A stretch of DNA of 64,000 nt from Culturomica massiliensis (GTDB lineage Bacteria; Bacteroidota; Bacteroidia; Bacteroidales; Marinifilaceae), in the NCBI RefSeq assembly GCF_900091655.1, contig NZ_LT594621.1, positions 248,001-312,000 on the forward strand. The letters run 5' to 3'. The translations under genes were made by a program, and so were the position numbers. The notes beneath the pieces are model-generated. The model was not told the origin of the DNA, did no database searches, and saw only the letters and a list, made by a program, of their open reading frames with translations. Shown piece by piece: positions 27,536 through 34,450 of this stretch (position 1 is its first letter; each line of letters opens with the position of its first letter).

Positions 27536-28411
27536 ATGGATGTTGCTAAACTATTTTATACGTGGGCTTGTGTACCTTGTATAAATTATACGCGAAAATT
27601 GACCGGAGGCTTTAAATTGATCCTCTTGGAGCAAGGGTGTTCTCATGTTTTCAAAGAAGATAAAACCGACTACTTTCTCTTCTTTATATTGGAAGGTGAA
27701 ATGAAAGTAAGGGATGAAAATACCGAGCCTTGGATTGCGGGAAAGGATGAAATGTTTTTGGTTTACGAAGGAGTTCGTATTGAATGTGTTACTCCGGTAA
27801 AGTTGATTTTTTTTACAACGGATCATCCGGGAAATAAGGGTGGGGAACTCTTATTTCGTTTATCCAGTATCTGTGAAAAGGTGGAATATCGTTTTCATCC
27901 GACCGAGGTTCGTAAGGAACTCCTTTTGTTTTTGATTTTGTTGAAATCTTATCTCGAGGATGGGGTTGCGTGCGGACATTTACAGGAAATAAAACAGGAA
28001 GAGTTGTTTAATTTACTGTATAATTATTATACTATGGTGGAATTGGCAGAATTATTCCGTCCTGTCGTTGTCAATAAAAACAGGGATTTTAAAAAACTGG
28101 TATTGTCTCATTGCCTGCATGCACGTTCTGTCGATGAATTAATCGAGTTTTGCGGTCATAATCCCTATTATTTCAAGAAGACATTTGCTAAAATTTACGG
28201 TACACCTGTTTATCAATGGATGCAAATACAAAAAGTAGAACACATCAAAAATCAGTTGATGGACGTGAATGTGAATTTAAAGGAGCTTATGGCAGCGGTG
28301 GGATTTTCTTCTCCTTCGCATTTTAACAAGTTTTGTCAGAAATGGTTAGGAATGTCTCCGACACAGTATATAGAAAGGATGAAGAAGGATTGTACCTATT
28401 TACTGGATTGA
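27536..28411 (+). CDS. AraC-family transcriptional regulator (first of two)
   Basis: The 291-residue protein has a cupin-like N-terminal part (about 1-150, with FILEGEMKVRDEN) and an AraC-type double helix-turn-helix at the C-terminus (about 190-285). The last helix is marked by LMAAVGFSSPSHFNKFCQKW and GMSPTQY. The GTG at 27533 is an alternative start. It follows gldJ by 16 bp and is likely cotranscribed with it, which is unusual for a T9SS locus. It is a clear relative of the regulator at 28835. Effector unknown. Confidence 0.85.
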   Translation: MDVAKLFYTWACVPCINYTRKLTGGFKLILLEQGCSHVFKEDKTDYFLFFILEGEMKVRDENTEPWIAGKDEMFLVYEGVRIECVTPVKLIFFTTDHPGNKGGELLFRLSSICEKVEYRFHPTEVRKELLLFLILLKSYLEDGVACGHLQEIKQEELFNLLYNYYTMVELAELFRPVVVNKNRDFKKLVLSHCLHARSVDELIEFCGHNPYYFKKTFAKIYGTPVYQWMQIQKVEHIKNQLMDVNVNLKELMAAVGFSSPSHFNKFCQKWLGMSPTQYIERMKKDCTYLLD

Positions 28412-28506
28412 TAATTTACAATAGAATGACGGCTTGATATAATTTACTGAGCTTGTTAGATTATACTTTTGAATATAGATAGCGTGTATTAAAATATTTG
28501 GTGTTT

Positions 28507-28821
28507 ATGGATGCTTTCAGGATATTGCAAATGGAAGGTGATAATCGAAACTGTATTTATCTCCATCGTGAAGGTTCGGAATGGTATGCTTATGAATCTT
28601 CAGCCTTTTATCTCAATTCTACTTTTCCGGTCAGGGGAAGTGTCGAACGAATCGTCGATCATAAGTCTGAGATGTGTCTGATCCGGATTCCGTTAGGCAG
28701 ACAACCCCGTGAGTTTTTTATGGGTCAGGAATTGATTTTCCGTAGTGAAGACATACTGGAAGTGAAATGTAAATTGAAATACGGAGGGTTTCGGATTTGG
28801 AAATCACGTTTAATAAATTGA
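28507..28821 (+). CDS. Small hypothetical protein between two AraC-type regulators
   Basis: The 104-residue protein (ATG 28507; TTG 28498 and GTG 28501 also possible) has a motif NCIYLHREGSEWYAYESSAF near its start. This recalls a group of Bacteroidetes proteins with a FL.REG.FW.AYE.SA pattern, whose role is not known to me. No signal peptide or membrane segment. A -7-like TACTTTTG lies at 28464-28471. It is followed 13 bp later by the second regulator. Confidence 0.6.
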   Translation: MDAFRILQMEGDNRNCIYLHREGSEWYAYESSAFYLNSTFPVRGSVERIVDHKSEMCLIRIPLGRQPREFFMGQELIFRSEDILEVKCKLKYGGFRIWKSRLIN

Positions 28822-28834
28822 ATTTTTGAGCATT

Positions 28835-29695
28835 ATGTATATCACTTATTATATGAAAGATGGAAGTGACCGGAAAAAAGGTTCAATATTTAAATATTTT
28901 GAATTTCCGGCTAAAGAGGTTCTGGAAAAGGATTCTTTTGAAAAATGTAATTATTTGATTTTTAATCTGGAAGGTGAAATAAAGTATATTTATAATGGAT
29001 CAATTCACCGGGAATTACATACAGGAGAGATGATGTTTCTGGGAATTCAGGCGAATTGTATGCTGACACTGGAAACTGAAGCAAAACTTTTGATTCTGGG
29101 CTTCGATGAATTGTATAGCTTATGCGATAAATTTACTTTTCAGGCTTTGAGTCCTATTCAAAGTATGTTAAAGTACGAATTTGATACATTGGATATTCGT
29201 TATCCGATGGATGATTTTTTGAAATTGCAGATTGAATATATTTCTAATCATAGGTTTGATAGCTATTTGTTTGATGATAAATTGAAAGAGCTGTTTATTA
29301 TTTTCCGGGCTTATTATTCCAAGGAAGAGTTGTCTATGTTTTTTTACCCCATTATTGCTAAGAGTATGGATTTTAAAAATATGGTTTTGGCTAATTACAG
29401 GAACGATATGCGTCTGGAGGAATTGGCAGAGGTGTGTCTGATGAGTAAACGGGCTTTTCAGCGGCATTTTAAGGAAATTTTCGGGGAGACTTGCGAGCAA
29501 TGGATTTTGCGGGAAAAGTCAAAGCAAGTCCGTTACTATTTGTCTGTGACAGACTGTTCTTTTAAAGAAATTATTGATAAACTGGGGTTCGATTCGTCTG
29601 TGCATCTGAATAAGTTTTGTAAAACCTGGTTCGGTATGTCGCCGACAGATTTGAAGAAAACATTAAATATACAGAAAGATTGTTTGAAAAATTAG
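28835..29695 (+). CDS. AraC-family transcriptional regulator (second of two)
   Basis: The 286-residue protein has an N-terminal sensing part (about 1-150, with YLIFNLEGEIKYIYNG) and a C-terminal AraC/XylS DNA-binding domain (about 190-280). The latter carries LEELAEVCLMSKRAFQRHF and IDKLGFDSSVHLNKFCKTW followed by GMSPTD. It shares its plan and several motifs with the regulator at 27536, so they arose by duplication. It stands directly upstream of the bactofilin-porP pair, whose promoter region holds two 20-bp direct repeats. ATG 28835 is preferred to TTG 28826. Confidence 0.85.
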   Translation: MYITYYMKDGSDRKKGSIFKYFEFPAKEVLEKDSFEKCNYLIFNLEGEIKYIYNGSIHRELHTGEMMFLGIQANCMLTLETEAKLLILGFDELYSLCDKFTFQALSPIQSMLKYEFDTLDIRYPMDDFLKLQIEYISNHRFDSYLFDDKLKELFIIFRAYYSKEELSMFFYPIIAKSMDFKNMVLANYRNDMRLEELAEVCLMSKRAFQRHFKEIFGETCEQWILREKSKQVRYYLSVTDCSFKEIIDKLGFDSSVHLNKFCKTWFGMSPTDLKKTLNIQKDCLKN

Positions 29696-29730
29696 AAAGA
29701 TTATGTTTCTGACCTTTCTTGCCTTTAAAG

Positions 29731-29793
29731 ATTTGTTCAAATTTTATACATACATATATCTTGTCCCCTACATATTTGTTCAAGTTTTATACA
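29731..29793 (+). promoter_or_regulatory. Two direct repeats, probable AraC-type regulator sites
   Basis: ATTTGTTCAARTTTTATACA occurs at 29731-29750 and 29774-29793 with a single difference. The starts are 43 bp apart, about four helical turns. The nearer copy ends about 18 bp before the -7-like box at 29812-29820, thus covering the -33 region, as expected for an activator site of the AraC type. Confidence 0.65.
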
Positions 29794-29811
29794 ACACATG
29801 CACATATATAT

Positions 29812-29820
29812 TATACTTTG
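29812..29820 (+). promoter_or_regulatory. -7-like box of the bactofilin-porP unit
   Basis: TATACTTTG resembles TAnnTTTG but is one base longer in the spacer. It lies 44 bp before the bactofilin ATG. The poor match and missing -33 box fit a promoter that needs an activator. Confidence 0.45.
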
Positions 29821-29864
29821 TTTTAGGTCAGAACATAATCCTTTCTAGTTAAAAATTTCAGATT

Positions 29865-30212
29865 ATGAAAAAGAATACCAAGGAAGTCGTCGTTAGTTTG
29901 TTGAACGAAGGAACACAATTTACGGGAGATATCGAATCACAGGATGATTTGTGTATTCATGGTTGGGTTTCAGGAAGTATCAATGCCTGCCGGAAATTGG
30001 TCATAGGAACCACGGGGCAGATCGAAGGAGATATAAATTCTCCGAGTGTGGTTGTTTTCGGGGTGGTGAACGGGAATATTTTTTCTTCCGGTTTTGTATC
30101 TTTAAAGAATACGTCTCAGGTGACGGGAACAATTACAACTGCACAAATTGAAATAGAGTCGGGGGCTGAATTTAACGGGGATTGTTGTATTGAACGGAAC
30201 GCGAATGTATAA
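29865..30212 (+). CDS. Bactofilin (polymer-forming cytoskeletal protein)
   Basis: The 115-residue protein has the repeating six-residue beta-helix pattern of the DUF583/bactofilin domain: TGDIESQDDLCIHGWVSGSI, GQIEGDI, VNGNIFS, VTGTI. It has short tails, as is usual. Bactofilins polymerise without nucleotides and organise cell-envelope processes. Its stop overlaps the start of porP by 8 bp, a strong sign of translational coupling. This places a cytoskeletal scaffold with an outer-membrane protein of the secretion system, and a role in positioning it is a reasonable inference. Confidence 0.9.
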   Translation: MKKNTKEVVVSLLNEGTQFTGDIESQDDLCIHGWVSGSINACRKLVIGTTGQIEGDINSPSVVVFGVVNGNIFSSGFVSLKNTSQVTGTITTAQIEIESGAEFNGDCCIERNANV

Positions 30213-31224
30213 ATTGAGAATTTTATTATTGTTTATCGGGATATTCGGAGGAAGTTATTTGCTCGTGGCACAGGATCTTCAGTATTCCCAGTTTTTTGCC
30301 AACCAGTTGGACTTGAATCCTGCTTTTGCCGGATCGCAATATTACCATCGGTTGATTGTGAACTACCGGAATCAATGGCCTGAAGTCGGACGTCCTTATA
30401 TCAGCTATGCCGTTTCTTATGACCGGCATCAGGCCGCTATAAACAGTGGTTTTGGGATTCAAATCAAGCAGGACCGGCAAGGAAAAGGGGCTTTGGTAAC
30501 GACAACCTTTTCCGGAATTTATTCTTATTTGGTGAAGTTGCGTCCACATGCCGGTTTACGTTTTGCAGTCGGTGTTTCGGTTATTCAAAATTCAGCGGAT
30601 TTGTCCAATCTGGAATTTCCGGATATGATCGATCCGATTTTCGGTTCGGTATATCCTCACCAGACAGGGGATGACCCTTCGAATTTAAATAAATTGAGTG
30701 TCGATTTTTCGACTGGATTTCTATTTTTTGCAGGAAATTATACAGTGGGTGGCTCTGTACAGCATTTGGGCGAGCCTTCATTGGCTTTTTCGGCAGATGC
30801 TCATTTACCGATGAAATATACCTTACATGCCGGTGCTGAGTTTGCTATACATCATCGGGGGTTACGGGAGAGTCGTTATAGTATTAATCCTTTGTTTATG
30901 TTTCAGAAGCAGGCTTCCCATCATCAGATGAATTACGGAGGGTTTATCAATTGGAGTAATCTTACGGGAGGTGCCTGGTTCCGTCAAAATTTCGATCGTC
31001 CGTTGAATGCTATGATCTTTATGCTGGGATATGACAATCGTATTTTCCGGGTAGCTTATAGTTTTGATTGGGGACTTTCCAGGTTGGCCCGTGTGGGAAG
31101 CGGCGCTCACGAGGTTTCGCTGATTTTCCTGATGGGTGAACGAATCCGGAAAAAACGGTATAAAGAGATACCGTGTCCGAAATTCTTCCGGAAAAATGAG
31201 ATGAATTATCTGAATGGTTTTTAA
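30205..31224 (+). CDS. porP: PorP/SprF family type IX secretion membrane protein
   Basis: The 339-residue protein has a signal peptide (ILLLFIGIFGGSYLLVAQ) and then the family's opening DLQYSQFFANQLDLNPAFAG, followed by a beta-barrel-like remainder with GFGIQIKQDRQGKGA. PorP/SprF proteins are outer-membrane partners for T9SS substrates, especially those with type B sorting domains such as the giant protein at 9499. ATG 30205 overlaps the bactofilin stop; the longer frame from TTG 30190 only adds residues inside that gene. Confidence 0.92.
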   Translation: MYKLRILLLFIGIFGGSYLLVAQDLQYSQFFANQLDLNPAFAGSQYYHRLIVNYRNQWPEVGRPYISYAVSYDRHQAAINSGFGIQIKQDRQGKGALVTTTFSGIYSYLVKLRPHAGLRFAVGVSVIQNSADLSNLEFPDMIDPIFGSVYPHQTGDDPSNLNKLSVDFSTGFLFFAGNYTVGGSVQHLGEPSLAFSADAHLPMKYTLHAGAEFAIHHRGLRESRYSINPLFMFQKQASHHQMNYGGFINWSNLTGGAWFRQNFDRPLNAMIFMLGYDNRIFRVAYSFDWGLSRLARVGSGAHEVSLIFLMGERIRKKRYKEIPCPKFFRKNEMNYLNGF

Positions 31225-31302
31225 ATAAAGAAGATGTATGTATAAATGGAAGATATATATACGTTGATACTTAATTTGTTCTTCCAAAAAAGCAGAATAT
31301 CT

Positions 31303-31830
31303 ATGAGAAAATTATTTGTGATTTTGATTTTTATTGTGAGTGGATTTATGGCGGTAAATGCTCAGAACCTGAAAGATGGCGCCACCTGCCCTGTAACAAA
31401 GGCCATGGTAAATTATGAAGGAGTGGAAAATATCAACATTTCATTTATTCCCCGGAGTTTATTTGTCATTTTGGATAATAACGGCTTCTCTGAAGATTTA
31501 TTGAACGAATTGAAAAAGCTGGAAAGATTGAATATGATGTTTTTCAATAAAGAGCACGGCGATATGGGTGTGTATGAAAAAATTTTGAAAGACTTCGATG
31601 CTGTGTTTACCAATAATAATTTTGTCCAGTTGAAAAATACTTCCGAAGGAGGGGCGACACTCCGGATTTTTGTAAAGATGGAAAAAGACAAACCCGTAGG
31701 AATGACAATGATATACGATGCTGTAAATATGTTGGATATCATTGAGTTTGAAGGGAGTTTCAATATTGCAAAAATTCCTTCAATCGTGAAAAGCATAACT
31801 ATTTTCGAAAAGTTAGGAAAGAAAATGTAA
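31303..31830 (+). CDS. Secreted DUF4252-like protein
   Basis: The 175-residue protein starts with a signal peptide (LFVILIFIVSGFMAVNAQ) and continues with an alpha/beta pattern fitting DUF4252-like Bacteroidetes proteins, including SEDLLNELKKLERLNM and GGATLRIFVKME. It has two early cysteines or fewer, so no disulphide logic is clear. Upstream in-frame codons (from 31246) precede the signal peptide and are not used here. It lies 78 bp after porP on the same strand. Function unknown. Confidence 0.65.
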   Translation: MRKLFVILIFIVSGFMAVNAQNLKDGATCPVTKAMVNYEGVENINISFIPRSLFVILDNNGFSEDLLNELKKLERLNMMFFNKEHGDMGVYEKILKDFDAVFTNNNFVQLKNTSEGGATLRIFVKMEKDKPVGMTMIYDAVNMLDIIEFEGSFNIAKIPSIVKSITIFEKLGKKM

Positions 31831-31920
31831 TAAGATTCATGTTGAATTTCTGCAAGTTATTTCCCAAATACGGGTTAGAATGTTTATGGAAAATAATTTG
31901 CAGAATTTTTTGCTTGTCAG

Positions 31921-31956
31921 AAAAAACGCCCCTGTCGTACAAGTACGGTTGGGGCG
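31921..31956 (-). terminator. Terminator of the fimbrillin-like lipoprotein gene
   Basis: CGCCCC (31927-31932) pairs with GGGGCG (31951-31956), with inner pairing GTAC-type around AAG. On the minus strand it is followed by TTTTTT. It starts 9 bp past the stop codon at 31966. Confidence 0.8.
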
Positions 31957-31965
31957 AAAATTAAA

Positions 31966-32748
31966 TTACTTCCGGGGTGTTTCCGAGAATTTTCGGAAAG
32001 TGAGTTTTCCCGAATCGAGACCGAATGTCCAGGTGTATTTGCGATTGCTTTTCAATTCCAGATCAGTCAGGGGGTAATTTGTTCTTACCATTTGTCCGTC
32101 AGAGGAACGTCCTGTTATGTATATTTTTGTATCCGAAGCTAGTGTTTGTGGAATAACCGGTACGGAGCGGCCGGCTGATGAGAAATAAATTTCTTTTATT
32201 TTTCCGTCTGCAATAACTTCCCCTTTTTGTAAATCGATATAGCCATCTTCAACAGCCTCGATCCGAATATCAAATTGATATTCCGAAGCCCCTTCTATGT
32301 CGATATAGAGCAAACTCATCCCCGGCTTGAATTCGAGACGGACTTTAGCTTCACCGGCTTTTACGGATTGTGGTTTTGCCAGTAAGATTTCGTTGTAGGT
32401 TGGCGATATGTTTTGGCCGGACAATTTTAAATGGACAAAGCCTTGTGGAGTGGCTTCCGGATATATGCCGTGTTCTGTCGCTTGTTTATCTAAAGCCAGG
32501 CCATATAGCTCAATTCCTTTTGTGTCCCAAGGATAAATAGCAGAAGATTCCCCGTTGGAGAAATCGTAGTCGCTTTTGCCGGCCGGAAGCGTACCTTTCT
32601 CCGGCGTGTACAGATAGTAATGATAATCAGGCAAAGGGTTCCAGCTAATTTCCAATTGGTCGGAAGGGGCTTGCTGGCTTTCGGTACAGGCAAAAAATAG
32701 AAAAGAATAGCTTAATGTGTAAATGAATTTTTTTGTCATATCTGTCAT
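31966..32748 (-). CDS. Fimbrillin-like lipoprotein
   Basis: The 260-residue protein has a lipoprotein signal (YSFLFFACTES). Its second half is beta-rich and ends YPLTDLELKSNRKYTWTFGL and then DSGKLTF. That closing pattern (L..GR.YT...L..G.L.F) is common in fimbrillin/Mfa-like proteins of Bacteroidales, which build or cap surface fimbriae. The N-terminal half has no recognised feature. An ATG three codons in (32739) is an equally good start. It faces the DUF4252-like gene and has its own terminator. Confidence 0.6.
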   Translation of the reverse strand: MTDMTKKFIYTLSYSFLFFACTESQQAPSDQLEISWNPLPDYHYYLYTPEKGTLPAGKSDYDFSNGESSAIYPWDTKGIELYGLALDKQATEHGIYPEATPQGFVHLKLSGQNISPTYNEILLAKPQSVKAGEAKVRLEFKPGMSLLYIDIEGASEYQFDIRIEAVEDGYIDLQKGEVIADGKIKEIYFSSAGRSVPVIPQTLASDTKIYITGRSSDGQMVRTNYPLTDLELKSNRKYTWTFGLDSGKLTFRKFSETPRK

Positions 32749-32968
32749 CTATTAAATAATTGAAGCACTAAAAGTAATCTTCCGGTTAAAGGCATGATTT
32801 ATAATTATATGACATTTTGTTGTATAAGTTTTTGGAATTTCGGTTCGGATGCTATTGCTTTTGTTGTTTATTTTTCAGGGATGTGGGAACATTTTCTTTA
32901 AAAAAATCGGATATTTGTACATGGAAAAATTATATTTCCGTGTATGTGTAATGTAAAATAAGGAGAGG

Positions 32969-34411
32969 ATGAAAGGGATAATCGGTTTATTGCTGTTCGG
33001 TACAATGATGTGGGGACAGACGATGGCCCAGTATACGATTAAATTGACGGTGAAACAGATGGCAGGAAAAAAGGTTTCACTGGCTTGTCATTATGAGGAA
33101 CAGTTGATGGTACAGGATACAGTGGTCCTGGATAATAATGGGGTCGGGTATTTTCGTCATGCCTCGAAGAAACTGGCCTCCGGAATATATATGTTGTATT
33201 TTTCACCGTCCAGTAATTGGGATATTTTGATCGGTAGTGATCAGAGTTTCAGTATTTCCTGCGATACGAGTCAGATTTTGAATACGATGCGGATAGAGGG
33301 ATCGCCGGAAAATCAGGCTTTCCTGGAGTTTCAGAAGTTTATGGTGGAAATGGGGAGGCAAAACAGTACTATACGGGAGGAATTCCGGAAAGATCCCGAT
33401 AATAAAAAAGCAGAAGTGAGGGAGAAGTATTCTGCCCGTTATGCTGTTTTGGATAAGGAGGTCAGAAGTTATATCGGAACGATCTTAAAGCGTTTTCCCG
33501 GAACGGCTTTGGCTACCTTTGCCCGGTTTACGCTGCCGGTTGAGATTCCCGACTTTTCAAAAGAGGTGCCGGAGGGAACGAAAGACCGGGATATGGAAAT
33601 CCGCCGGAAGTCTTTTTTCTATATGCAGGAACATTATTGGGACAATGCGAATCTGACGGATAGTATGTTGATACGTACGGATATTTTTAAAAAGCAGTTG
33701 GATAATTATTTTTCCAACTTTGTAATCAATTATCCCGACTCATTGTACCGGGCTTGTGTACGTTTGGTCGAAAAAGCACGTCCGAATAAGTTGATGTTTC
33801 GTTATCTGACGGATTATTGCCTTACTTCCACTTTCGAGAATAAGATCATGGGGATGGACGAAGCATTTGTAAAGTTCGGGCAGCGTTATTATGTGGATGT
33901 GACACCGGAGTGGGTGACGCCTGAGCGGTTGAAAACCATACGGGAAGAGGTGATCAAACGGCAGTTTAATTTATTAAATCATCCGGCTGTGGAGTTGAAG
34001 CTTTCGATGTTGGAAGGAGAGTGGGTCAGCTTGTACGAAGTGAAAGCTCCTTTTGTATTGCTGCTGTTCTGGGAACCGAATTGCGGACATTGTAAAACAC
34101 AGGTCCCGTTGGTCAGGAAAGAAATTTATGAGCGTTTTGCTCCCTATGGCTTGAAGGTGTTTGCCGTCAATACACACACCGATAAGAAACAATGGGAAGA
34201 GTTTGTCGAGAAAAACGACCTTTTTGATTTTATCAATTGTTGGGATCCGAACAACCAATCGAATTACCGGACATATTACAATGTATTTTCGACTCCGGTT
34301 ATGTATATTCTCGATAAGGATAAAAAGTTTATAGCCAAGAGTCTGACTGTTGATCAAATGGTCGATTTGCTCAAGCACGAATATAAAAAAATGGGTATCG
34401 AAGTCCAATAA
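32969..34411 (+). CDS. Exported thioredoxin-fold protein (TlpA-like, with N-terminal DUF4369-type domain)
   Basis: The 480-residue protein has a signal peptide (GLLLFGTMMWGQTMAQ). A beta-rich domain (about 20-115) follows, with VLDNNGVGYF, as in DUF4369 proteins. Then comes a helical middle of the DUF5106 type (about 115-340), and a thioredoxin domain from about 350 with the redox motif WEPNCGHCKTQVP and the cis-proline segment STPVMYI. Such proteins reduce or exchange disulphides in the periplasm. The partner is unknown. Its stop codon lies within a hairpin that acts as a terminator shared with the convergent gene. Confidence 0.85.
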   Translation: MKGIIGLLLFGTMMWGQTMAQYTIKLTVKQMAGKKVSLACHYEEQLMVQDTVVLDNNGVGYFRHASKKLASGIYMLYFSPSSNWDILIGSDQSFSISCDTSQILNTMRIEGSPENQAFLEFQKFMVEMGRQNSTIREEFRKDPDNKKAEVREKYSARYAVLDKEVRSYIGTILKRFPGTALATFARFTLPVEIPDFSKEVPEGTKDRDMEIRRKSFFYMQEHYWDNANLTDSMLIRTDIFKKQLDNYFSNFVINYPDSLYRACVRLVEKARPNKLMFRYLTDYCLTSTFENKIMGMDEAFVKFGQRYYVDVTPEWVTPERLKTIREEVIKRQFNLLNHPAVELKLSMLEGEWVSLYEVKAPFVLLLFWEPNCGHCKTQVPLVRKEIYERFAPYGLKVFAVNTHTDKKQWEEFVEKNDLFDFINCWDPNNQSNYRTYYNVFSTPVMYILDKDKKFIAKSLTVDQMVDLLKHEYKKMGIEVQ

Positions 34412-34446
34412 TATGGGATTCCGATACCCTTGGTTTTATGTTTTTT
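34393..34446. terminator. Bidirectional terminator overlapping a stop codon
   Basis: GGGTATCG (34393-34400), inside the last codons of the thioredoxin-fold gene, pairs with CGATACCC (34422-34429), with more pairing inside. A T-rich tail follows on the plus strand (to 34446), and on the minus strand the A-run at 34385-34391 reads as T. It can end both convergent transcripts. Confidence 0.7.
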
Positions 34447-34450
34447 GCGC

